Under the pieces are notes generated by a model. The model did not search any database. It had not been told where the DNA came from and worked only from the letters and a program-made list of their open reading frames with translations. Shown one piece after another: positions 6,650-14,715 of a DNA stretch of 23,602 bases. A program made the position numbers and the translations under genes. The DNA is taken from assembly GCA_964483375.1 (NCBI GenBank), contig CAZABJ010000045.1:1-23602 (forward strand), in the 5' to 3' direction. This stretch comes from JAUIEH01 sp964483375. GTDB lineage: Bacteria; Pseudomonadota; Alphaproteobacteria; Caulobacterales; Maricaulaceae. Within the stretch, counting starts at the first letter, position 1. Each line of letters begins with the position of its first letter.

Positions 6650-7546
6650 ATGGATATTAACGACCTGCGTTTGTTCGCTGAAGCGCTGCGCACCGGCGGG
6701 TTCGCCGGCTCCTCAGCTGCGCGCCTTGGCGAGGGGTTGTCGGGGCCCAGGGCCATCGATGCGCTGACCCGCGATCTCAAGGAACGCGTCGCGCGGGACC
6801 TTGCGCCCAGGCGCAAGCCTGAGGATGGCGAGGCGTTTTTTCGCCGAGTCATGCCGCTGATCGACGCTTTTGACGCCGACCGCGGTCGCGGGGACACGCC
6901 GGTCGCGGGCGTGGCCAAGCGCTTGCGCATCACCGCATCGCCGGCTTTCGCGCAGATCCGATTGCCGCCGATCCTAAAAGCGTTTCGCGCACGCCGCGCG
7001 GATGTCACGGTTGAGTTGATCCTGACCGACGACGTGCTGGACTTGGTCGAGCATGGGATCGATCTCGCCGTGCGGCACAGCGCGGCCGCCGACGGCGCGG
7101 CGCTTGACGGTTCGGTGGTCGCCCGCCGGCTTGCTGCGGTTCGCCACCATGTGGTCGCCAGTCCGGACTATCTGGCGGATGCGCCCCGCATCGCCGCGCC
7201 GAGCGATTTGGCCGACCACGCCTGCCTCACCTCCGCACAGGGGCAAGCGCGGCGACGCTGGCGTTTCCGAAAAGCCGCGCGCGAGATCGACGTCGCGATC
7301 ACGCCGCAGCTCACGACCGGGGACGTCGCGGCGTTGCGCGCCTGCGCCTTGGCGGGGCAGGGCGTGGCGTTGTTGCCTGACTGGGCGGTGCGCCAGGATA
7401 TCGGCCGCGGCGCGCTGGCCGACGCGATGCCGGGCTGGGAGGCGGCGGGGACGGCGTTTGAAGCCTCGCTATGGCTCGTATTTCCCTCGCGGCGCTTCAT
7501 TTCCAGTCACGCCATCGCATTCGCCGACGTGCTTTCAAGTCTGTAA
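6650..7546 (+). CDS. LysR-type transcriptional regulator with divergent HTH
   Basis: This 298-residue protein begins MDINDLRLFAEALRTGGF, a classic LysR start. From about residue 88 it has a full substrate-binding domain, with RLRITASPAFAQIRLPPIL, a VELILTDDVLDLVEHGIDLAVR stretch (~112-133) and GQGVALLPDWAV. The HTH between residues 18 and 62 is poorly conserved: the usual SxVSRxIxxLE recognition helix is replaced by LSGPRAIDALTRDL and the ERTTRRLxLTEAGE wing by ARDLAPRRKPEDGE. The length is within one residue of normal, so this is substitution and not a simple frameshift. The protein may bind an unusual site or have reduced DNA binding. The dicarboxylate-type transporter just upstream is a plausible target. 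Confidence 0.85.
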   Translation: MDINDLRLFAEALRTGGFAGSSAARLGEGLSGPRAIDALTRDLKERVARDLAPRRKPEDGEAFFRRVMPLIDAFDADRGRGDTPVAGVAKRLRITASPAFAQIRLPPILKAFRARRADVTVELILTDDVLDLVEHGIDLAVRHSAAADGAALDGSVVARRLAAVRHHVVASPDYLADAPRIAAPSDLADHACLTSAQGQARRRWRFRKAAREIDVAITPQLTTGDVAALRACALAGQGVALLPDWAVRQDIGRGALADAMPGWEAAGTAFEASLWLVFPSRRFISSHAIAFADVLSSL

Positions 7547-7623
7547 GAAATCGCGATTGGCGCGCGCGCCGGCCCCGGGATAAGAGGCAGGCGTTCTGGT
7601 TCCTTAAAGCGGAGTTCCGCCCC

Positions 7624-8646
7624 ATGTCCGTGCGCGTCGCAGTGCTCGGCGCCACCGGCGTCGTCGGCAAAGAAATCCTCGCCATTCTCGAGGAACGCCT
7701 GTTCCCGGCCGACGCCGTGCACGCGCTCGCCTCCCGCCGCTCGATCGGCGCAGAGGTCTCCTATGGGGAACGGACGCTGAAATGTCAGGACGTGGAGGCG
7801 TTTGATTTCACGACCGTCGATTTGGCGTTTCTCGCCGTGGACGCGGAGGTGGCGCGCCAGTGGGCCGGCAAAATCGCCGCTGCGGGCGCGACCGTGATCG
7901 ACAACTCCACGGCCTACCGAATGGACCCCGCGGTGCCGTTGGTTGTGCCGGAAGTGAACGCGGACGCCTTGGCGGACTTTCCCAAGAAGATTATCGCCAA
8001 CCCGAATTGCGCGGTCGCGCAGCTGGTGGTGGCGCTCAAGCCCATCCATGACCGCGCTCGGATCCGCCGGGTGGTGGCGGCGACTTATCAGTCCACCTCG
8101 GGCGCCGGCAAAGACGCCATGGACGAGCTTTGGACGCAAACGCGCGGGATTTACGTCAACGACCCCATCGAAAAGACCCAGTTCACCAAGCAGATCGCCT
8201 TCAATGTCATTCCGCATATCGGCGACTTCATGGAAGACGGGACCACCGGGGAAGAGTGGAAGATGGTCGCGGAGCTGAAGAAGATCCTCGATCCCAAAGT
8301 GAAGCTCATCGCCACTTGCGTGCGCGTGCCGACGTTTGTGGGCCATGCCGAAGCGGTGACGGTCGAGCTTGAAGAGCCCTTATCCGCGGATGAGGCGCGC
8401 GAGCTCTTGCGCGAAGCGCCCGGTCTCATGGTCGTGGATAAGCGCGATGACGACGGCTACGTCACGCCGGTGGAGTGCGTGGGCGAATTTGCGACTTTCG
8501 TGTCCCGGCTGCGCGACGACCCAACGGTGGACAACGGTCTCGCCCTTTGGATCGTGTCGGACAATCTGCGCAAGGGGGCTGCGCTCAACGCCGTGCAGGT
8601 CGCCGAACTCCTGGTCAATCGAGGCCTGTTGAAGAGGGCTGCGTGA
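7624..8646 (+). CDS. asd: aspartate-semialdehyde dehydrogenase
   Basis: Catalyses NADPH-dependent reduction of aspartyl-4-phosphate to aspartate semialdehyde, the branch point to lysine/diaminopimelate, threonine, methionine and isoleucine (EC 1.2.1.11). The 340-residue protein starts with the nucleotide-binding VAVLGATGVVGKEIL. It carries the active-site Cys in ANPNCAVAQ (C129), the Gln of TYQSTSGAGKDAM (Q156), and Arg234 and His241 in CVRVPTFVGHAEAV, the expected catalytic and substrate-binding set. I chose the ATG at 7624 because the alignable protein begins there; a longer in-frame reading to 7471 overlaps the LysR gene and adds a basic unrelated stretch. The last four bases overlap the start of rarD (GTGA), so the two are probably translated together. 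Confidence 0.97.
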   Translation: MSVRVAVLGATGVVGKEILAILEERLFPADAVHALASRRSIGAEVSYGERTLKCQDVEAFDFTTVDLAFLAVDAEVARQWAGKIAAAGATVIDNSTAYRMDPAVPLVVPEVNADALADFPKKIIANPNCAVAQLVVALKPIHDRARIRRVVAATYQSTSGAGKDAMDELWTQTRGIYVNDPIEKTQFTKQIAFNVIPHIGDFMEDGTTGEEWKMVAELKKILDPKVKLIATCVRVPTFVGHAEAVTVELEEPLSADEARELLREAPGLMVVDKRDDDGYVTPVECVGEFATFVSRLRDDPTVDNGLALWIVSDNLRKGAALNAVQVAELLVNRGLLKRAA

Positions 8647-9572
8647 CCACTTCACGGGTCAGGACCGGCCCCGCCGACGCATCGGTGCGTGAGGGCGTCG
8701 CATTCGCCGCCGCCGCCTACGGGATGTGGGGGCTGTTTCCGCTCTATTTTAAACTTGTCGATCATGTGCCGGCGCTGGAGATCTTGCTTTACCGCGCGCT
8801 ATGGGCGGTTCCTGCGATCGCGCTTGTGGTTGCGTTCCGGTCAGGCTTCGCAGCGGTGCGCGCCGCGGTTGCGCGGCGTAAGACCCGCGCGATCCTGGCG
8901 CTCACCGCCGTGGTCATCAGCGCCAATTGGTTGGTCTTCACCTATGCCGTGACCAGTGAGCGGGTGCTGCAATCCGCGCTGGGCTACTATCTCAGCCCGC
9001 TGCTTTCGGTGGCGATGGGCATGGCGTTTTTGGGCGAGCGTTTGAACCTCCCCCAAGGAACGGCGGTCGTTTTGGCCGCCGCCGGGGTGAGCGTCCTTGC
9101 GGTCGCGAGCGGCGAGCCGCCCTGGATCGCGCTCACCTTGGCGCTGACCTTCGGATCCTACGGCCTTTTGCGCAAACAGGTGGCGACGGACTCCGCCACC
9201 GGCCTGTTCATCGAGACCGCGCTGCTCGCGCCGTTCTCACTCCTGGGTCTCATTGCGCTGTATTCGCTCGGGGCGGGGCAGGGCGTCGCCGCCGGGGCCC
9301 CGACGCTCGCCTTGTTGGTGCTGGGCGGGCCGCTCACCGTGGCGCCGTTGTTGTTTTTCATCCTCGGCGCGCGGCGGCTGAAGCTCTCGACCTTGGGGCT
9401 GATGCAGTACCTCACGCCCACATGCCACTTCCTCGCGGCCATGGCGTTCGGCGAGCCGTTCACAGCCGTGCACGCCGTGACGTTCGGGCTGATCTGGACC
9501 GGCCTGGCCGTGTTCACCACTGACGCATTGGCGCGAGAGAGACGGGCCTTGCGCTCGGCGCGCTGCGCTTGA
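8643..9572 (+). CDS. rarD: RarD-type EamA family transporter
   Basis: This 309-residue membrane protein of the drug/metabolite transporter superfamily has about ten hydrophobic helices in two EamA repeats. It begins EGVAFAAAAYGMWGLFPLYFK and contains EILLYRALWAVP, NWLVFTYAV, QSALGYYLSPLLSV and LMQYLTPTCHFLAAM, all typical of RarD. The start is GTG at 8643, overlapping the asd stop as GTGA with GAAGAGGG upstream. The ATG-initiated reading from 8475 would lie inside asd. The RarD substrate is not established; some EamA proteins export amino acids, and the coupling to asd makes an aspartate-family metabolite conceivable (inference). Confidence 0.93.
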   Translation: MTTSRVRTGPADASVREGVAFAAAAYGMWGLFPLYFKLVDHVPALEILLYRALWAVPAIALVVAFRSGFAAVRAAVARRKTRAILALTAVVISANWLVFTYAVTSERVLQSALGYYLSPLLSVAMGMAFLGERLNLPQGTAVVLAAAGVSVLAVASGEPPWIALTLALTFGSYGLLRKQVATDSATGLFIETALLAPFSLLGLIALYSLGAGQGVAAGAPTLALLVLGGPLTVAPLLFFILGARRLKLSTLGLMQYLTPTCHFLAAMAFGEPFTAVHAVTFGLIWTGLAVFTTDALARERRALRSARCA

Positions 9573-9611
9573 GATCTTCTTTGTTTTGCGACCCAACTCT
9601 TGGAGCGTCCG

Positions 9612-10583
9612 ATGCCCAGCCCTGAGCCCATGCCGCCCGCCCGGCGCGTCAATGTCGGGGAGGTGACGCTCTCGGTGCATGAAGCCGGCCCGCCTGACGG
9701 CGTTCCGGTGGTGTTGGTCCATGGTTGGCCGGAACTCGCCCATAGCTGGGCCCGGCAGATCCCGGCCATCGCTGATGCGGGATTTCGCGTGCTCGCGCCC
9801 GATCTGCGCGGTTTCGGCGGATCGGACGCGCCGGCGGAAAAGGAGGCCTATGGCATCGACGCGCTTATCGGCGATCTGACCGGCCTGCTTGATGCGGTGG
9901 GCGCTGAGAAGGCGGTGTTCGTCGGCCATGATTGGGGCGGGTTGATTTGCTGGCCTGCGGCCTGTTTGGCGAGGGAACGGTTTTTGGGCGTCGTGGGCGT
10001 GAACACGCCCCATCTGCCGCGCGGCGCCAGCCCGCCGACGGAGGTCTTCCGAGAAGCCGGCGGAGACCTCCACTACATTGTGGCCTTGCAGGACGAGGGT
10101 GCGATGGAGGCGCTGCAGACCGGCCGGGAGGACGACTTTTTCGCGTTCTCCTTTGCAACGTTTCCGCCTCGAGAGGTCACCGAGCGCATGGGCGCTTCGG
10201 CCTATCATCTCTTCGACCGGTTCGCGCGGTTCGAGGGCAAAGAGGAGGCGCGCATCGCCGTGCCGCCCGCTGACCGCGCTGTTTACGCCGAAGCGTATCG
10301 ACGGACGGGATTTCTCGCCCCCCAACACCTATATCGGAATATGGACGCCAACTGGGAGCGCATGGCCGGGGTCGACCATCGTTTGTCTTTGCCTTGCCTG
10401 ATGATTTCAGCGGACCGTGATTTCATGCTGCCCCCGGAGATGACGCGCTGGATGCCGGCGCTGTGCTCGGATCTGGAGCTGCATGTGATCGAGGGCTGTG
10501 GGCATTGGACGCAATGGGAGGCGACCGAGACCCTGAATCACTTGCTTGTTGATTGGCTGGCGCGACGGTTCGGCTCAGCGTGA
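9612..10583 (+). CDS. epoxide hydrolase-type alpha/beta hydrolase
   Basis: This 323-residue alpha/beta hydrolase has the oxyanion-loop motif HGWP (37-40), an aspartate nucleophile in GHDWGG (D107), a charge-relay acid in SADRDF (D268 or D270) and the catalytic histidine in GCGHW (H298). Asp in place of Ser at the nucleophile elbow, together with HGWPE and the tyrosine-containing cap region, points to epoxide hydrolase over haloalkane dehalogenase or esterase. It would open an epoxide to a diol in the cytoplasm; the natural substrate is unknown. The ATG at 9612 has GGAG 6 bases upstream. An in-frame TTG at 9600 has no such site and overlaps the Shine-Dalgarno sequence. Confidence 0.92.
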   Translation: MPSPEPMPPARRVNVGEVTLSVHEAGPPDGVPVVLVHGWPELAHSWARQIPAIADAGFRVLAPDLRGFGGSDAPAEKEAYGIDALIGDLTGLLDAVGAEKAVFVGHDWGGLICWPAACLARERFLGVVGVNTPHLPRGASPPTEVFREAGGDLHYIVALQDEGAMEALQTGREDDFFAFSFATFPPREVTERMGASAYHLFDRFARFEGKEEARIAVPPADRAVYAEAYRRTGFLAPQHLYRNMDANWERMAGVDHRLSLPCLMISADRDFMLPPEMTRWMPALCSDLELHVIEGCGHWTQWEATETLNHLLVDWLARRFGSA

Positions 10584-10613
10584 ACAATGCGACGACTTGG
10601 CGTAAGATAGAAC

Positions 10614-11375
10614 ATGGACGCGACGACGATATTCTACGCAATCGGCGATGTGCATGGAGAGCGCGACATGATGCGCGCTCTGCATGCCGAAATCGCTGAG
10701 CGCCACGCCGCCTCTTACGCCGGCAGCCCGATGACGATGGTTCATTTGGGCGACTATGTGGATCGCGGTCCTGACAGCCGCGGCGTGATCGAAGACCTCA
10801 TTGCGATGCAAGCGTATGCGGCCGAGCGCGATGACCTTGAGGTCATCAATCTGCGCGGCAATCACGAGCAGATGATGATCGACGCCTTTGAGGGCGACCG
10901 AGCGGACGTGGATTTTTGGCTGTCGAACGGGGGCCAAGAAACCGCGATGAACTACCGAGGCCCAACCGATGAGGGGGGGCAATTCGTCATTGAGATGGAC
11001 GCCGATCACATTAAGTGGCTGACGGCTCTTCCCACATTGCACTATGTGCCCGATCGCAAGCTCGTTTTCGTCCATGCGGGGGTCGATGTGGCGACATTCC
11101 CCGAAAGCCGCGACGAGGTTCATCTTTGGACCCGGTCGCCCAAATTCTTCCGCGACGAAACCTGGCCCGAGGCGATGGCCGGTCTCACGGTCGTGCATGG
11201 GCACACCCCAAGCCCTGACAACAACCCCTGGATCGGCAAAGCCGGCCGCCGCATCGGCGTGGACACCGGCGCGTGTTTCAACGGTCCGCTCACCGCGGTC
11301 GTGCTGGCACCGGGGGAACCGCCGGAATTCATTCAGGTCGGCGCGGCGGACGATCTGCGCGCCTACGGAAGCTAA
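10614..11375 (+). CDS. PPP-type metallophosphatase (serine/threonine or bis-nucleoside phosphatase)
   Basis: This 253-residue protein has the full calcineurin-like metal-binding series: GDVHG (11-15), GDYVDRG (46-52), RGNHE (81-85), then VFVHAGVD, VVHGHTP and VDTGAC. These bind two metal ions and place it with bacterial PPP phosphatases (PrpA/ApaH-like single-domain forms). It could dephosphorylate phosphoproteins or hydrolyse diadenosine polyphosphates; the sequence does not decide. The start at 10614 follows only a weak AAGATAG site, 30 bp after the epoxide hydrolase, so the two may share a transcript. It converges with the VOC gene, with only 30 bp between stops. Confidence 0.93.
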   Translation: MDATTIFYAIGDVHGERDMMRALHAEIAERHAASYAGSPMTMVHLGDYVDRGPDSRGVIEDLIAMQAYAAERDDLEVINLRGNHEQMMIDAFEGDRADVDFWLSNGGQETAMNYRGPTDEGGQFVIEMDADHIKWLTALPTLHYVPDRKLVFVHAGVDVATFPESRDEVHLWTRSPKFFRDETWPEAMAGLTVVHGHTPSPDNNPWIGKAGRRIGVDTGACFNGPLTAVVLAPGEPPEFIQVGAADDLRAYGS

Positions 11376-11405
11376 CGCCGCCACATCCGCTATGGCTCTG
11401 AGAGG

Positions 11406-11771
11406 TTACTCCGTGTCCACCGTGGCGTCGGACACCAGGGTCAGCGTGTTGCCGGACGGGTCTTGGAAGTGGGCGAGGCGTCCGCCCCAGGGCTCTTCCA
11501 CGGGGGGGCCTGTGAAGGACACGCCTTTGCTGGAAAGATCGGCATAGGAGGCGTCAATATCGTCCACCCAAAGCGACAGCCCGGTGAAACGCCCGATCAG
11601 GCCTTCCCCGCCGCCTGCGCCGTTCTCGACGATGACCGTTCCGCCGACGTCAAAGCCCAGATAGCCTGAGCCCACGTCGCCGAACGCGACCGGCCATCCC
11701 AACACGCCTTCATAAAAGCCCCGCGCCGCCGCCATGTCGTCGACGAATACGCGAAACGCGCTCAAGCGCAT
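11406..11771 (-). CDS. VOC-family (glyoxalase/bleomycin-resistance fold) protein
   Basis: This 121-residue single-domain vicinal-oxygen-chelate protein has two beta-alpha-beta-beta-beta repeats. It begins RLSAFRVFVDDMAAARGFYEGVLGW and ends with HFQDPSGNTLTLV, the typical second-repeat close. Likely metal ligands of the second repeat include the Asp/Glu-rich turn, but the first-repeat His is absent, so it may not be a true glyoxalase I. Members act as dioxygenases, isomerases or ligand-binding proteins. The start has GAGGAGG 8 bases upstream. It is the last gene of the minus-strand block, 100 bp after the esterase gene. Confidence 0.9.
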   Translation of the reverse strand: MRLSAFRVFVDDMAAARGFYEGVLGWPVAFGDVGSGYLGFDVGGTVIVENGAGGGEGLIGRFTGLSLWVDDIDASYADLSSKGVSFTGPPVEEPWGGRLAHFQDPSGNTLTLVSDATVDTE

Positions 11772-11871
11772 GGCGCGCCTCCTCTGAGCAGCCTACCGTT
11801 CCTCACGCCCGGTCGCCCCAAGCCCGGCCATGCGCTGATTCCGCGACGATTTCGAGCGTTCATCGCTGCGG

Positions 11872-13011
11872 TCAAAGGCTCGCATACACTGCGTCGACGA
11901 GGCTGCGCACCCGGTCGTCGATCAACAATGTGGGATTTTGCTTGGTCATCACATAAGCGAAGGTCAGCCGACGGGTCGGGTCGGCGAATGTCGCCGAGCC
12001 GCCCGAACCGGTATGTCCCACCGCATTCGGGGAGGGGCCATAGACCAAGTGTTCCGGCCGGTTGGCGATCAAACCCGCCGCGAACGCCATATCGTAAGGC
12101 AAGACCAGGTCTTGGCCGGTGATGCGAATGCGACGGGCCGCCGCCGAGGCCTCCGCCGACAGAACCCGAGCCTCGCCCAGCATGCCGTCTCGCGCGAAGG
12201 GCTGCATCAAATCGGCGAGCGCGGCGGCCGTGCCGATGCCGTTGGCGGCGGGCATCTCCGCGCGCCGCCAGGCAGGGTTCGCCGCTGAGCCCGGGCTTGA
12301 CCACTTTTCCAGAAGCGCTGCGCGTGTGGCGGGATTGATTTCGCCGAACTCCGGCAAGGCCCGCGGCATGATGAGCTCCGCCACCCGGCCGTCTTCGGCC
12401 TCGGGCAACCCGATCCAAAACTCTATGCCGTGCGGGCCGCAGAGTTCCTCTCGCAAGACGGTCCCGAGCGTCCGGCCGACGGCCCGGCGAACGACTTCGC
12501 CGGCGAGATAGCCGAACGTCATAGCGTGGTAGCCGCTTTGGGTTCCCGGCCGCCACATCGGCGTCATCGCCGCCAGTCGCGCGACGGTTTTTTCCCAATC
12601 AAGCCAATCCGATTGCGCCCAGTCGTCAGCGACGCCCGCCAGTCCGGCCTGGTGGGAAAGCGCCTGCTCAATGGTGATGGCCTCTTTGCCGGCCGACGCG
12701 AATTCCGGCCATAGGCTCGCGACGGTTTGGTCGTAGGCGATCGCGCCTTGATCTACGAGCCGCGCCGTCACCAGCGCCACAACGGCTTTGGTGCATGAGT
12801 AGACCGGGGTCAATGTCGCTGCGGTGAAGGGGCGCGTCTCCGCCTTGTCCGCGAACCCCGCGGTTAGACCGACCACCCTCTCGCCATCCAGGGTCACGGC
12901 GACGCCGGCCCCCGCGTCCAACCCGTCCGTGAAATTCCCCGCGAAGGCGTCTTGAACGCGCGAAAAGCGCGGATCGAGCGCCCCGGAAATATCGATTGTT
13001 GAGGCTGTCAT
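11872..13011 (-). CDS. serine hydrolase of the class C beta-lactamase fold (EstB-like esterase)
   Basis: This 379-residue protein has the penicillin-binding/beta-lactamase fold: SxxK as SCTK (72-75), the Tyr of the second motif in SGYHAM (Y161) and a KTG-like triad as HTG (333-335, in GHTGSGGS). No signal peptide is seen, so it is probably cytoplasmic; together with HTG in place of KTG this favours an esterase/EstB-type hydrolase over a resistance beta-lactamase. The start is uncertain: ATG 13011, ATG 13035 and TTG 13050 are in frame and none has a clear Shine-Dalgarno sequence; I chose 13011 as giving the most typical N-terminus. It lies about 50 bp after the DUF429 gene and is probably co-transcribed. 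Confidence 0.9.
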   Translation of the reverse strand: MTASTIDISGALDPRFSRVQDAFAGNFTDGLDAGAGVAVTLDGERVVGLTAGFADKAETRPFTAATLTPVYSCTKAVVALVTARLVDQGAIAYDQTVASLWPEFASAGKEAITIEQALSHQAGLAGVADDWAQSDWLDWEKTVARLAAMTPMWRPGTQSGYHAMTFGYLAGEVVRRAVGRTLGTVLREELCGPHGIEFWIGLPEAEDGRVAELIMPRALPEFGEINPATRAALLEKWSSPGSAANPAWRRAEMPAANGIGTAAALADLMQPFARDGMLGEARVLSAEASAAARRIRITGQDLVLPYDMAFAAGLIANRPEHLVYGPSPNAVGHTGSGGSATFADPTRRLTFAYVMTKQNPTLLIDDRVRSLVDAVYASL

Positions 13012-13062
13012 GCTGGGAGGGACGGTGCAGCGCATCGCGCCGTCTGGCAAGGGCCGTGACGC

Positions 13063-13803
13063 TCAACCCCAGATTTCCATGCGCAGCCCCTTAGCGTCGC
13101 AGACGGGGGCGTCGGGAAGGCGGCGGGCTTCGCCTCGAACAATCCGCCCGGCCGTCCAGGACAAAACGCAAGCGTCCAGCAAATCGTCCCCGAGCGCCCG
13201 TCCGGTCCCCACTTTGACGCGGTCGGTTTCAAGCAGAGCCGGGGCGTAACCCGCCTCGCGCAGGGCGACGACACGTTCGCGCCGGCCTTCCGGGCTTCGT
13301 TTGGGGTGGGCGCAGGGACGCCCCCCGCGCAGCGCCCAAAACGCGATCTCGGGGTGAGCCTCAACGACGCGATCTTGCATTTCGGGCGTCATGCGTTCGT
13401 CGAGCTCGCGCATTTTCGTCAACAGCGTTGCGGCGAAGGGCGTCATCGCGCGGCCGGTGACGGCGCGCTGGGCGTCATGGGCGGAGGCTTTGTCCGGCGC
13501 AGCGACCGCAGGCCGAACAGGGGCGGCGAACACCGAAGAGCGGCGAGGGCCCAAAACCGCGCGCGCCGCGCGGTCGCACGCGCGCCCCGCGCCGTCCGCG
13601 GCGTCCGGAGCGAACCCGATGGGCATATCGACCGCCACCACCACCGGCGCTTCGGGCAACGCCAACACGTCCCAAAACCGCATGAGGGGAACGAAGCGCG
13701 CTGCGGCGGGATCATCGAGCGGGCGAAGGCAGGCGATCCAAAGGTCCTGGTTCGCCTTGGCGTCTCGGCCGCAGCCGTCTACTCCCGCCGCCCACATCGT
13801 CAC
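13063..13803 (-). CDS. DUF429 domain protein (predicted RNase H-like fold)
   Basis: This 246-residue protein fits the DUF429 family. It starts with AAGVDGC, has an acidic strand VVAVDMPIGF, the conserved CDRAARAVLGPRRSSVF stretch, EAHPEIAFWAL and a C-terminal DDLLDACVLSWTA. The acidic residues in these blocks are arranged as in RNase H-like nucleases, hence the predicted nuclease fold, though no activity is established. The GTG start at 13803 overlaps the stop of the pyridoxal kinase gene (GTGA), which suggests coupled translation; an alternative ATG lies two codons later at 13797. Confidence 0.9.
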   Translation of the reverse strand: MTMWAAGVDGCGRDAKANQDLWIACLRPLDDPAAARFVPLMRFWDVLALPEAPVVVAVDMPIGFAPDAADGAGRACDRAARAVLGPRRSSVFAAPVRPAVAAPDKASAHDAQRAVTGRAMTPFAATLLTKMRELDERMTPEMQDRVVEAHPEIAFWALRGGRPCAHPKRSPEGRRERVVALREAGYAPALLETDRVKVGTGRALGDDLLDACVLSWTAGRIVRGEARRLPDAPVCDAKGLRMEIWG

Positions 13804-14639
13804 GGGCTGGCGGGCCCTGTTTCCAGCGTCTCGACTTCCACCGGCGGATTGAGATCGGTCACACAGACCGCCAGTTCGGACCGTTGCGCGCGGAGCGAGG
13901 CCGCGATCGCGGCGTAGACTTGCGTGATCGCCACGCCCAGAGCGCGCTCCGCGGTCTCTCCAATCGCGCGCGACCCCACAAACGCGCCGGATAAGAGGTC
14001 GCCTGTTCCCCGCGGCGCCTTATGCTGAAACCCGCCATGCCGCGCGAACCACGCAGGGCCTCGTGGGTCCGCATAGACCGCGCCGAGATGCGTTCCCTCG
14101 CCGATGGAGGAGATCACGGAAGGCGCGCCGAACGCCTGCGCCGCGGCGACGGCGTCTTGGGGGCCGGCCACCTTGCGACCGGTCAGCCGTTCAGCCTCCC
14201 ACGCATTGGGCAGAACCAAATCAGCGACCGGCAACAATGTGCGTTCGAGCGCATCGGCCACATCGGGAGCGACATAGAGGCCCGTATCCGCATCGCCCAT
14301 CACCGGGTCGACGGCGATGCTGAGCGTGGGGTGTCGGTCGCGCAGCGCGACAAGCGTCTGAGCGGCGGCGCGCACTTGCTCGCCGGACGCGAAATAGCCC
14401 GTCAGCGCCCAGGTGATTTGCGCGGTATCGGGGTGTTCAAGCGCGGTCGTGAGAATGTCGGCGAAGGCGGAGCGTTCGAGTTTGAAGCCGCCGGGCGATC
14501 CCCAGCCGGGATGGCGGCCGAACACGACTGTGGGCACGGCCACGACCTCGCAGCCGGACCCTTGCGCCCCGGCGGTGATGGCCGCCAAGCCCACATTCGA
14601 CGCTGCGACGAAGGAAGAAATCGCAAGAACGGTTGGCAT
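13800..14639 (-). CDS. pdxY: pyridoxal kinase
   Basis: This 279-residue ribokinase-family protein phosphorylates pyridoxal (or related B6 vitamers) with ATP, salvaging cofactor B6 (EC 2.7.1.35). It opens VLAISSFVAASNVGLAA, like PdxK/PdxY, and carries HPGWG (43-47), DPVMGD (111-116) and the anion-hole motif GTGD (211-214) with the catalytic Asp214. I chose the ATG at 14639 because family similarity begins there; a longer in-frame reading to 14693 adds an unrelated basic stretch. The Shine-Dalgarno sequence is weak. It heads the minus-strand block with DUF429, the esterase and VOC. The choice between pdxK and pdxY is not secure. Confidence 0.92.
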   Translation of the reverse strand: MPTVLAISSFVAASNVGLAAITAGAQGSGCEVVAVPTVVFGRHPGWGSPGGFKLERSAFADILTTALEHPDTAQITWALTGYFASGEQVRAAAQTLVALRDRHPTLSIAVDPVMGDADTGLYVAPDVADALERTLLPVADLVLPNAWEAERLTGRKVAGPQDAVAAAQAFGAPSVISSIGEGTHLGAVYADPRGPAWFARHGGFQHKAPRGTGDLLSGAFVGSRAIGETAERALGVAITQVYAAIAASLRAQRSELAVCVTDLNPPVEVETLETGPASP

Positions 14640-14715
14640 CGCGGCCGAGTCTATCCCATTGTCTGCCCGCAGGCGCGCCCGCGGCTTGCCCAATCCGATT
14701 TAGGAGGAGCCGCCC

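Noticed and set aside
9237..10328. 363-codon minus-strand open frame across the end of rarD and the epoxide hydrolase
   Set aside because: Low-complexity Arg/His-rich translation without a domain, crossing two well-supported plus-strand genes.
11872..13011. Antibiotic-resistance beta-lactamase
   Set aside because: The fold motifs are there, but there is no signal peptide and the third motif is HTG. The EstB-like esterase group fits better.
13012..13050. N-terminal extension of the esterase from TTG 13050 or ATG 13035
   Set aside because: Possible but unsupported: no Shine-Dalgarno sequence and the extra residues do not look like the family's N-terminus. Kept as an uncertainty in the gene entry.
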